NCBI GenBank assembly: GCA_937923405.1
Contig: CALDUY010000043.1
Coordinates: 78,046-142,045, forward strand
DNA from: an uncultured Gemmataceae bacterium
GTDB taxonomy: Bacteria; Planctomycetota; Planctomycetia; Gemmatales; Gemmataceae
DNA length: 64,000 nucleotides
Reading direction: 5' to 3'
In this document: positions 1 through 8,220 of the stretch, piece after piece
Layout: every line of letters starts with the position of its first letter
Numbering within the stretch: position 1 is the stretch's first letter
The notes under the pieces: generated by a model
Database searches by the model: none
Seen by the model: the letters and a program-made list of their open reading frames with translations, nothing else
What the model was told of the DNA's origin: nothing
Program-made: the position numbers and the translations under genes

Positions 1-383
1 AGTTTTTTCTCTCGATCGCAGAGAAGGGTTTCAACGCCCAGTCGTCGTAGAGCCTGCTGGATGAGTCGATGAAAGCGAACGATCCACGACTCACCGACCG
101 ACTGCCAACTTCCGGCTGGCAAAGCGAGAGCGTAAGTGAGTTCACGTTGATGCACCAAAGCCGCTCCGCCGGAATGGCGGCGGACCCAGGGCAGCGGCTC
201 CAAGCCGGGATAGGCCCGAGCCACGGCGGCAGACTGAAAGTAGCCCAAACTGAGCGTTGCTTCGGCCCAGCCATAGAACCGCAACGAAGCCACGCCCTGG
301 ATCGCCGAGTCGAGCAGAACTTCATCCCGGGCCATGTTGGTCGGGCCGTCCGCAACCGACCAGGGCAGCAGCCGCACTCGCAT
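1..383 (-). CDS. Lipoate--protein ligase family protein (N-terminal part; cut by window edge)
   Basis: The reading frame opens with an ATG at 383 and runs off the left edge without a stop, giving about 127 residues. It contains the lipoate/biotin ligase signature WVRRHSGGAALVHQRELTYA at about residues 67-86, the counterpart of the RRxSGGGAV loop in LplA/LipB proteins that binds the activated lipoyl group. The early part has MARDEVLLDSA, and FYGWAEATLSLGYFQ is the usual strand before the active-site loop. The family attaches lipoyl or octanoyl groups to lysines of 2-oxoacid dehydrogenases and glycine cleavage H protein. The start lies 1 nt past the stop of the ybjQ-like gene, so the two are probably translated together. 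The exact subfamily (LplA, LipM or similar) cannot be settled without the C-terminus. Confidence 0.8.
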   Translation of the reverse strand, partial: MRVRLLPWSVADGPTNMARDEVLLDSAIQGVASLRFYGWAEATLSLGYFQSAAVARAYPGLEPLPWVRRHSGGAALVHQRELTYALALPAGSWQSVGESWIVRFHRLIQQALRRLGVETLLCDREKK

Positions 384-384
384 G

Positions 385-714
385 TCAATCTCGCAGTCGA
401 ACTGCTGTGCCGTAGGCCAGCACTTCGGTCACTCCGGGTGAGAATTCAGTGGCATCGTAGCGCATAGCGATGATGGCATCGGCTCCTTTTTCTTCGGCGT
501 GTTCGACCATACGAGCAAAAGCTTCGGAGCGGGCCTGCTCGCACACTTCTTCGTAGGCTTTGATATTACCGCCGAAGATCTGGGCTAGTCCGCCGCGAAG
601 CCCTTGTGTAATGGTCTGGGCACGAACCACGATGCCACGCACGACTCCGAGATACTCTTCGATGTCGTATCCGACAAGTTCATTGGCTGTGGTAACGGTG
701 ATCTTGCGCGGCAT
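385..714 (-). CDS. YbjQ/UPF0145 family heavy-metal-binding domain protein
   Basis: A 109-residue protein with the hallmarks of the YbjQ/UPF0145 fold: a start of the type TTANELVGYDIEEYLGVVRGIVV, a central GGNIKAYEEVCEQARSEAF helix and the C-terminal GADAIIAMRYDATEF segment. The length matches the family (about 105-110 residues). Members form compact pentamers of uncertain function; the metal-binding name comes from family annotation, not from residues visible here. It sits 16 nt downstream of rpsT and 1 nt upstream of the lipoate ligase gene, so it is the middle gene of a probable three-gene operon. The upstream sequence shows only a weak ribosome binding site. Confidence 0.88.
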   Translation of the reverse strand: MPRKITVTTANELVGYDIEEYLGVVRGIVVRAQTITQGLRGGLAQIFGGNIKAYEEVCEQARSEAFARMVEHAEEKGADAIIAMRYDATEFSPGVTEVLAYGTAVRLRD

Positions 715-730
715 AGCAAGGTCTCGGGCT

Positions 731-1009
731 TCAGCTTGCAGGTGTAGTGGTCTTCTTCTTTTGCAGCAAACGGGCCATCTGCGATTTTTTCCGAGCCGCG
801 AGATTTTTGTGGATCACTTTTCGACTCGCTGCTTTGTCTAGTTTCTTAGCCGCGAGGTTGTATTCATCCTGAAGTTTGTCCAGAGGACCATCGACGGCGG
901 CTAGGAATCGTTTCAGATGTGTCTTGATGGTTCGCTTGACAGCACGATTGTATACTCGTCGCTTTTCGTTCTTGCGTAAATTTTTCTTGGCACTCTTGGT
1001 GTGAGGCAT
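731..1009 (-). CDS. rpsT: 30S ribosomal protein S20
   Basis: A 92-residue, very basic protein beginning MPHTKSAKKNLRKNEKRR, the typical S20 start, followed by the conserved R(A)VKRTIKTHLKRF helix and a C-terminal RKVIHKNLAARKKSQMARLL segment. S20 binds 16S rRNA early in assembly of the small subunit. The length agrees with bacterial S20 (85-92). A GGAG motif lies about 10 nt before the ATG. It is the first gene of a probable operon with the ybjQ-like and lipoate ligase genes. No rRNA or other ribosomal protein gene is nearby, which is normal for rpsT. Confidence 0.96.
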   Translation of the reverse strand: MPHTKSAKKNLRKNEKRRVYNRAVKRTIKTHLKRFLAAVDGPLDKLQDEYNLAAKKLDKAASRKVIHKNLAARKKSQMARLLQKKKTTTPAS

Positions 1010-1199
1010 TTACTAGCGCTCCGATTATTTTGTCTGCGTCGTAATCACTCAAAACATGCATTATAGTTGCCCCATCAGACGCGACAAGAGCGGCTTGAAG
1101 AAGCATTGACGCTCTAGTCAAGCCGTGAGTAGTCTCAGCCCAGGGAAATCAGTAGAATGAGAACAAGATGAGAGAGTCTTTACTTACTTGCTGCTGTTT

Positions 1200-1272
1200 G
1201 CCCCCGTAGCTCAGAGGATAGAGCAGGGCTTTCCTAAAGCCAAGGTCGCAGGTTCGACTCCTGCCGGGGGCA
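1200..1272 (+). tRNA. tRNA-Arg (anticodon CCT)
   Basis: The 73-nt cloverleaf has acceptor GCCCCCG paired with CGGGGGC and an A discriminator, a D arm GCTC-AGAGGATA-GAGC, an anticodon loop TTCCTAA giving anticodon CCT (reads AGG), and a T arm with TTCGACT. The 3' CCA is not encoded. It is transcribed divergently from the rpsT operon. The 135 bases between it and the next gene (1408) hold nothing recognisable. Confidence 0.95.
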
Positions 1273-1407
1273 GATTTGACAGATGCAGATGTGTACGGCC
1301 GCCCGGAAATCGATTAGTGGGTCGCTGAGAGTGGAGTACGCTTCGATTCCATCAAAGAGTATGTCTACCTCGTTACTCGGTAGATCGCCTACACAGAGAA
1401 CCGAACT

Positions 1408-2955
1408 TCAAGGTTTAGGTCGCGCTGCCTCGACCGCTGCCCCCATCTGTTGAACTAGTTCCCTCTCGCTAAGGCCGCGCCAACTATGATCGCGTCCCGG
1501 AGCAAAAGTGATCTTTGCCCGTGCCGGTGGCTGGGCCATCGACAAAAAGCCCTCCAGTAGATGCACAGCGTGATTCAGATAGTAATCATCCCGCTCGCCG
1601 ACCCAGATGCGTAACTTGCCCGCGAGCTTCGGAGCCAAGTCGCCCCAGTTCTCCTCTAGTCGGACACGGAGATCATACTGCTTCCAGTGCGCCAGCACCG
1701 AACGATCGATTTTGCCCGTATGTTTATCCCATAAGGGGACAGGCAGACCGTCCTTGCCGCGTGGGCCGAATGTCGCGTTCCACGATCCCCAATCCTTACC
1801 CGACAACGTCCAGTTGTCGCCGCGCCCCAGAATCATTTCACTCCGCACCTCGTGTCGCATCGTGTAGCGGATGCGATCGAAAACATCGCGAGCAGCAGGA
1901 CGCTCCTTGCCGTCCGCAGTGAGATAAACATTCTCATCACGATAGAGGTTGATCAACTCGAAAGCACGGAAATCGACTGGATCCGGAGCGTGCGACCAAG
2001 CCCCCTGAAAGAAGTCGGGATAAAAGGTCTGTAGAGCCAGCGACACCCACCCGCCTGTCGAGTGCCCGTCCACGACCCTGGCCCAACCGGCTCCGATGCC
2101 GCGATAGTGCTTCTCGACATACGGAATTAATTCCTCGGTGATTGCCGCTCCATACGGACCATGATTGGCGGAATCGACTTGGTAGGGATCGCCAAACGGA
2201 CCGGCTCCGTCGACATGCAAGAGTAAGAATTGCGGCACCGAAGGGTCGTTCCACACCCGACGAAACTCGGCAAAGGGACTCATCATCCGCTGAACGGCGG
2301 TAAAGCGTGAACCGAACCCACCGATGTGGAGCCGGAGCGGATATTTTTTCTCCTGATTCTCCGCAAAACCACGCGGCAGAATGACTCCAGCTCGCAAGTA
2401 AATATCGCGCCCGTGGAACTTGCTGAGCCGTTCCGATCGCAGCCTAAGGTACTTGATTTCCGCTGTGTCCGTGGGGAGTCGCTCCTCGGGCACGACGCGC
2501 GTCAGTTCGATCGGGATAGTCCCGCTAGAGGCCGGATCGAGATACAACGCAACCGGCTCGCTAAAGAGGTTGCCCGGCGCATCAGGCAAACAGAGATCGC
2601 GATTGTGGGCAAAAACGGCCTGTACGACATAATTGCCCGGAGCCAGCTTGAAGAGATGAGCGATCGGAAAAATCAGTGATCGCTCATCGAGCGTGACCGT
2701 CGATCCAGCCGTGAGGTGGTAACCGTCGGCTCCGAGCATGGCGGCGGCGTTGGACTCGGCCTGACCCAGCAACCGGCGCGGTTCGCGCGTGCCTGGTCGA
2801 CCGATGGCGAGCATCACCCTGCCATCGGTCGGCTTGGGCAGCAAACCTTGACCGACACGAACCTCGAAGGCGAGCTTGCCTCGGCCCACCCCCTGCGGCA
2901 CGATCCATAACGCCATGAGCAGTCCTGCCAGCAAGGGGCTTAATCGGAGAATCAT
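1408..2955 (-). CDS. Exported esterase-like alpha/beta hydrolase
   Basis: A 515-residue protein with an N-terminal signal peptide (hydrophobic stretch at residues 4-22). After an N-terminal beta-rich region comes an alpha/beta-hydrolase domain of the putative esterase type (EstD/Fes-like, PF00756). It has VILPRGFAENQEKKYPLRLH, then the nucleophile elbow DGHSTGGW with Ser299, a possible acid near ERDDYY, and a catalytic-type His in GRDHSWRG close to the end. It probably cleaves an ester in the periplasm; the substrate is unknown. Its ATG overlaps by 4 nt (ATGA) the stop of the upstream PVC-type cytochrome gene once that gene's frame is corrected, which implies coupled translation and an operon. 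Confidence 0.8.
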   Translation of the reverse strand: MILRLSPLLAGLLMALWIVPQGVGRGKLAFEVRVGQGLLPKPTDGRVMLAIGRPGTREPRRLLGQAESNAAAMLGADGYHLTAGSTVTLDERSLIFPIAHLFKLAPGNYVVQAVFAHNRDLCLPDAPGNLFSEPVALYLDPASSGTIPIELTRVVPEERLPTDTAEIKYLRLRSERLSKFHGRDIYLRAGVILPRGFAENQEKKYPLRLHIGGFGSRFTAVQRMMSPFAEFRRVWNDPSVPQFLLLHVDGAGPFGDPYQVDSANHGPYGAAITEELIPYVEKHYRGIGAGWARVVDGHSTGGWVSLALQTFYPDFFQGAWSHAPDPVDFRAFELINLYRDENVYLTADGKERPAARDVFDRIRYTMRHEVRSEMILGRGDNWTLSGKDWGSWNATFGPRGKDGLPVPLWDKHTGKIDRSVLAHWKQYDLRVRLEENWGDLAPKLAGKLRIWVGERDDYYLNHAVHLLEGFLSMAQPPARAKITFAPGRDHSWRGLSERELVQQMGAAVEAARPKP

Positions 2956-5900
2956 TTCTTGGCTGGTTCCTTCAATTGAGCCAGAAACTCGATCAAATCG
3001 CGTAGCTCGCGGCGAGAAAGATGTTTGATAGCATCTTCTGGCATCGCCGACTTACCAGTACGGCGTTCTTCAATTTGTTGCAGAGGAATCCGTGCAACTT
3101 GCCATCGGCATCCATCAGTCGCAGTACCTTATCTGTTTCCCCCTTGACGATGCCAGACCGTACCTGGCCACTGTCCAGTACAACATCAACTGTTTCAAAC
3201 CCTTTAGCGATCTGTTTATTGGGAAATACGATCGATTCGAGCAGATACTCACGCGATTGCTTGGAGCCGATGCCCGTCAGTTCGGGGCCAACTTCACCAG
3301 TGCCCTCGCCGGCTGCTTTGTGGCACCGCAAGCACGACACCTCAGATTTGTTGACGAAAATGCGTCGTCCGGCCTCACGGTCGCCCCCGTACAGAGTGTC
3401 GCGCCATTTCCCCAAGGGGCCGCTCTTATCGCGAGCTGATTCGTAGGCTTGCACCCTCTCCTTGAGCTGCGGATGCCGCTCGGTGGCTTCGAGAAGCTCC
3501 AGTCGCACGGCAGGGTCGACCTTGTCGGCAAGCAATTGATCCAGCCACCTCGCAAGGAGTGTACGAGCTTTGTCACTTTGCACCCGCCCCAACGCCTCGA
3601 ACCCGCCTTGCTTCTCCGCAACGGTTCCCTTCTCTAGGGTCTGCTCGATGGCCTTCATCGCCTCGTCTGGATCGACTGCGAGCAGTTGGCGACGAGCTTC
3701 CGTGCGAAGTTGGGGGCTGCGATCTCCCAGAGCCATGCGAACGGCTTCAAGGAGTCGGGAATCTCGTAACCGTCCCAGCGTGCGCAGCATCTCGACGCGC
3801 ACCTCGGCAGGCTGAGCAGCATCTGTAGCCAGACGGAAAATGGTTGGTGCGGCAGAGGCTAGCTGAAAACTGGCGATGGTCTGAGCGGTTTCCTGCCGTA
3901 GTCTCGGAAAGCCCTGTAGCAGTTTATCGGCGTATTTCACTAGAGCGGGGCGGCTGAGTCCCTGTTGCTCCCGCGGTAGAACCGGACGAGCAGTCCCCAG
4001 CACGCGATCGCGGATGCCGGGTTTGTCCCATTCACGGAGCATGCGAACTGCTTCGAGTCGCAGGCGTTCACTCTCGTCGGAACGTACAGCAAAGGCGGCA
4101 ACGGCCTCGGCGTTCTTCGCCGATCCAGAACGAAAATGGGCGTTCAGGGCACGATAACCAATCGAGTCGTTGAGTTGCGGGCGATGCAACAACTCCTCCA
4201 GAGCAGGCCAGGCTGACTCAATCGGGACATCATGAATGGCTCGGGCGGCCTCGGTGACGATTTCCGAGTCACGATCTTGGACGAAAACCGCGATCTCGCC
4301 GCTACCCTGTCGCCGTAGCGCTAGCAGAGCAGCACGACGCACTGCCGGCGAAGAATCGCTGCTCCGTTTTCGCAGTGCCTGTGCTTGCCCACATCCTGCC
4401 AGGCCCATTACGCCGCCATGACGTAAAAACGGATCGCGGTCGGCGTTCTCGCGCAGCATCTCCGTCAGCGGAAGCAATGCCGACGCATAGCCCAGTTTAC
4501 CCAGCGCCAGCGCGGCGAAATAGCGCACTCGTGGCGATTCATCTTTCAGTCGATCGATGAGAGCGGTCGCGCTGGCCTGGTGCTTGCCATCGCCCAACAC
4601 CTTCGCGGCCTGGGCACGAACTTCGGGATCGGTATCCTTCAACATTGAGTGGATCGCCGCAAAGGCTCGCGATTCCCTGCGTCCGATCTGCCCCAAGCCC
4701 CAGATCGCGTGTAATCGGGCCAAGAGCTGTTTACTCTTCAGAGCTTCCTCAAAAGCCGATAGCGCGGCGGTGCCACGCTCTGCTAGGCTGAACTGGGCCT
4801 CCAGGCGAACCCGCCGATCGAGATGTTCGAGGAGTTTGGCGATCTCTTGTATCGATTTTTTGCTCATTCCCTCGGCAAGGAGTTGCTTAATCTCGGCGAG
4901 TTGTTTAGGATCGGCAGCGCGGTGGGTCAACTTCCACAATCGGCCCTTGCCGGTCAGGCCCCAGCCGTGGACCCAGTCACTGACGTACATCGCTCCATCG
5001 GGGCCGAAATCGACATCCGTGGCCAGCACGCCCCAGAGAAATTCGTGCGAATCGGTCAACTCGAAGCCCGCTCCTCGAGGCTTGACGGCGAACGAACGGA
5101 TCCCCGAGTTGTTGGCCGCACCGCGGAAGTCAGCGAGGAAGAAGTGTTCCCGGTAGCGTTCAGGCAAGCCCACGCCAGGATCGTACGTAAGTCCTGAGGG
5201 GCCGTCGCCCAGGTTCGCGAGGGGCGGTACGATCCAGGCCGGCTGTCCTGGATGCGGTGGGTGCCAGAGCTTTTCCGCGTTCCAAGGACCGCGGTTGCTC
5301 ATCGACGTCTCGAACTGATAGCCGATCCGCCAACTACTATCGCCACCTTCCAGTAGATACACCCAGCGAGCGCGATCCCCTCCATCGGAGTTGTTGTCCC
5401 CGGTGAACAGGTTGCCATAATTGTCGAAGCATAGTTCCTGCGGATTGCGAAGGCCCGTGGCAAAGACTTCCAGTTCACTGCCGTCGGGATTGCACCGCAA
5501 TACTGAGCCAGTATCAGGATGCTCCAGATGACGATTTCCCGCCTTGACGTTCAGACCACGATCGCCGATCGAGAAATAGATCTTGCCATCGGGACCAAAC
5601 GTCAGGCCGTGTAGATCGTGACCGATGAAGCCAACCCGAACGCCGTACCCCGTGTGCAGCACTTCGCGTTGACCGTCGCAGAAACGGATCAGATCGGGAA
5701 TGCAGGCATACCAGACCTCTTTGCCACGCGCGAGAACTCCCGCGGCGATGCCAGCCTCGGGGCGGTTAAAGCCGTCGGCGAAGACAGTGGACTTGTCGCA
5801 CTTCCCCTGTCCTTTGCTATCTTCTAGTAGGCGGATGCGTTCGTGATGCACCCCATAGTCGGCAAAGCGTCGGCCGAGGTACTTGCGCATCATCGCCAAC

Positions 5901-6226
5901 CGATCCTCAACGGTTCGGCAGGAGAGATCATCGTCCAGCCAGTTCATGTGCCCGCGGATGTCGCTGACCCCTTGATGCAGACGAAACGTCTCAGCGACAT
6001 AAACACGGCCTTGATGGTCGAAGCAGAAAGCGACCGGATTGGCCAACTGCGGTTCAGCCGCCCAGAGGTCAAGATGGAAGCCTTTGGGGATCCGCATTCG
6101 GGTTTTTGCTTGCTGCGGTTCCTCCGAGGCCGGTGCCACCTTGGCGTGGTAACTCGGCGGCACCGCAGATACCAGGGTGAAACTAGTGCCCAATAGCACC
6201 GCAACGAGCACTCCTCGTGAAATCAT
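2952..6226 (-). CDS. PVC-type membrane-bound dehydrogenase / HEAT-repeat / cytochrome c protein, frameshifted near C-terminus
   Basis: The uninterrupted frame (6226 to 2993) gives 1077 residues. It has a signal peptide (residues 1-22) and a beta-propeller dehydrogenase domain (about 40-440, including GLRNPQELCFDNYGNLFTGDN). HEAT repeats follow (about 450-900), and then a class I haem site CLRCH at 965-969. This is the typical architecture of planctomycete 'PVC-type' exported oxidoreductases. The last 32 residues of that frame look like nonsense. Shifting frame at about 3092-3095 restores the family's usual ending (RIPLQQIEERRTGKSAMPED followed by HLSRRELRDLIEFLAQLK), which stops at 2952. One base appears to be missing, and the corrected protein would be about 1091 residues. 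The corrected stop overlaps the next gene's ATG. A weak AAAGG site precedes the chosen start. Confidence 0.88.
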
Positions 6227-6243
6227 GTCGGTCGGCCTTTACT

Positions 6244-8007
6244 TCACGCCTTGATCATGTCGCGCACGGTCAGCCCCGATGGGATCATCGGCAAAACGTG
6301 CTCCTGGTATGGAACCATGACATCGAGAACGAACGGCCCTTTGCTGTCGAGCATCTCTTCCAACGCTCCGTCCACATCTTCCTTGCGAACGATGCGTCGG
6401 CTGCCGCAGCGAAAACCTCGGGCCAGGGCGACGAAATCGGGATACGGCTCCTCGCCAAAGCCTGCCCCGAGGTAGGTGTGGCCGCGATTCCCCTCGAAGA
6501 AGCGATCTTCCCACTGGACCACCATGCCCAGATGCTGATTGTTCAGCAATAGCACCTTAACGGGTAGCTTTTCGGTGAAACAGCAGGCGAGTTCCTGGAT
6601 ATTCATCAGGAAACTGCCATCCCCGTCGATGTCGATGACCGTCTTGAGCGGGTTGGCCGCCTGTGCCCCCATCGCCGCAGGCAGGCCGAACCCCATTGTG
6701 CCCAGGCCACCCGAGGTAATCCAGGTCCGCGGCTTGTTGAAGCGGAAGTACTGGGCCGCCCACATCTGATGTTGCCCCACCCCTGTGGTGATGATCGTGT
6801 CGTCGAGTTGCCCGCGATCGCGGAGAATCTGCCACAATCGTTGGATGGCATACTGCGGCAGAATCGCGTCGTCGCGATCGGCGTAGCGCAATGGCTCGGT
6901 CTCTCGCCAGTATTCGATCTGTCGAATCCAGTCGGCGAACCGCCCGCCGCGCGGCGACTCTCGCACAGGCTCCGCATCCAGTAGGCGGTTTAGATCCTGC
7001 AAGGCGTGGCCAACGTCCCCGTGGATCGGCAGTACGGCGACCTTGTTTTTGTTCAGTTCCGAGGCATCGATGTCGATGTGAACGATCTTGCCGTGCTTGG
7101 CAAACTCGGACACCTTGCCCGTAACGCGGTCGTCGAAGCGCACGCCCAGGGCCAGCAACAGATCGGCTTCGTTGATGGCATAGTTGGCGTAGATCGTGCC
7201 ATGCATCCCCAGCATGTGCAGACAGAGGAAATGCTCGGCGGGGAAGCCGCCCAGACCGTGTAAGGTAAGTGCCACGGGAATGCCGGTCTTCTCGGCGAAC
7301 TGGCGTAGATGCGTGGCTGCGTTGGCCGAGATTATCCCTCCTCCCGCATAGATGATCGGTTTCTGGCTTTGGCGGATCAGTTCCAGCACCTGTTCGAGTT
7401 GCTGGCGTGTCGCTCGTTTGTCGGGGTGATAGCCCGGCAAGTTCATCGGCGGATCCCAATCGGAGACCGTAATCTGTCGCATCTGCACGTCTTTGGGCAC
7501 GTCGATGATGATCGGTCCGGGTCGGCCTGTCGAGGCGACGTGGAACGCCTCCTTCATCACGCGGACAATGTCTTCCGTGCGCGTGACCAGATAGTGATGC
7601 TTGGTGATGGCTCGACAGACTTCGATGATGGGCGTTTCTTGAAACGCATCCGTACCGATGACTGGAGTGCCAACCTGGCCGGTGATGGCGATGATTGGCG
7701 TGGAGTCCATCTTGGAATCGGCCAGACAGGTGACAAAGTTAGTCGCGCCGGGGCCGCTGGTGGCTAGGCAGACGCCGACTTTGCCTGTGCTACGCGCGTA
7801 GCCCGAAGCCCCAAACCCGCCACCCTGTTCGTGACGCGGCAGAATCGTGCGGAGCCGATCACTGACTCGGGTCAAGGCTTGATGAATCGGCATGCTCGCT
7901 CCACCGGGGTAGGCGAACACGATGTCTACGCCGTGATTCAGCAAACATTGCACGAGGATCTGCGAACCGGACAACGGAGTGGTAATCTGCGGAGGCGTCA
8001 AGGCCAT
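6244..8007 (-). CDS. ilvB: Acetolactate synthase, large (catalytic) subunit
   Basis: The 587-residue ThDP enzyme makes acetolactate or acetohydroxybutyrate for branched-chain amino acid synthesis. The N-terminal PYR domain has VFAYPGGASMPIHQAL and RHEQGGGFGASGYAR (with the ThDP-activating Glu), followed by ATSGPGATN. The C-terminal PP domain has GDGSFLMNIQELA and the LLLNNQHLGMVVQWEDRF stretch typical of AHAS. I chose the ATG at 8007 because GGAG lies 9 nt upstream; the frame stays open upstream to a TTG at 8076 and an ATG at 8046, neither with a good ribosome binding site. No regulatory subunit gene (ilvN) lies next to it. The PVC-type cytochrome gene begins 17 nt after its stop, so they may be co-transcribed although unrelated in function. 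Confidence 0.93.
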   Translation of the reverse strand: MALTPPQITTPLSGSQILVQCLLNHGVDIVFAYPGGASMPIHQALTRVSDRLRTILPRHEQGGGFGASGYARSTGKVGVCLATSGPGATNFVTCLADSKMDSTPIIAITGQVGTPVIGTDAFQETPIIEVCRAITKHHYLVTRTEDIVRVMKEAFHVASTGRPGPIIIDVPKDVQMRQITVSDWDPPMNLPGYHPDKRATRQQLEQVLELIRQSQKPIIYAGGGIISANAATHLRQFAEKTGIPVALTLHGLGGFPAEHFLCLHMLGMHGTIYANYAINEADLLLALGVRFDDRVTGKVSEFAKHGKIVHIDIDASELNKNKVAVLPIHGDVGHALQDLNRLLDAEPVRESPRGGRFADWIRQIEYWRETEPLRYADRDDAILPQYAIQRLWQILRDRGQLDDTIITTGVGQHQMWAAQYFRFNKPRTWITSGGLGTMGFGLPAAMGAQAANPLKTVIDIDGDGSFLMNIQELACCFTEKLPVKVLLLNNQHLGMVVQWEDRFFEGNRGHTYLGAGFGEEPYPDFVALARGFRCGSRRIVRKEDVDGALEEMLDSKGPFVLDVMVPYQEHVLPMIPSGLTVRDMIKA

Positions 8008-8161
8008 CGGTGCGGTCTCCAACGATGAATGTACAGTTCCGGACATTAGTATATCTGGGAAACGACTTCTCCCCAAGGGCGCTGCCCAAGACGGTTTACT
8101 CCCGAAAGTACCGGATCGAACGGTTGTCTGTATGGTGCAGGCCGCTCAGCAGAACAACCCA

Positions 8162-8194
8162 AGGCGAGCACTCCTGCAAAGGGAGGACTCGCCT
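8162..8194. terminator. Inverted repeat downstream of the HEAT/receiver gene
   Basis: AGGCGAG (8162-8168) and CTCGCCT (8188-8194) form a 7-bp stem, with an inner CTCC/GGAG pairing. It lies between the stop of the minus-strand gene ending at 8221 and the ilvB start, so it may end that transcript. No clear T tract follows on the minus strand, so a rho-independent terminator is only a possibility. Confidence 0.35.
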
Positions 8195-8220
8195 CGAAGA
8201 GTGGTTGTTTCGGTCAGCGG

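Noticed and set aside
864..1121. Minus-strand frame of 85 codons beside rpsT
   Set aside because: It overlaps rpsT in another frame and has no recognisable protein features or ribosome binding site.
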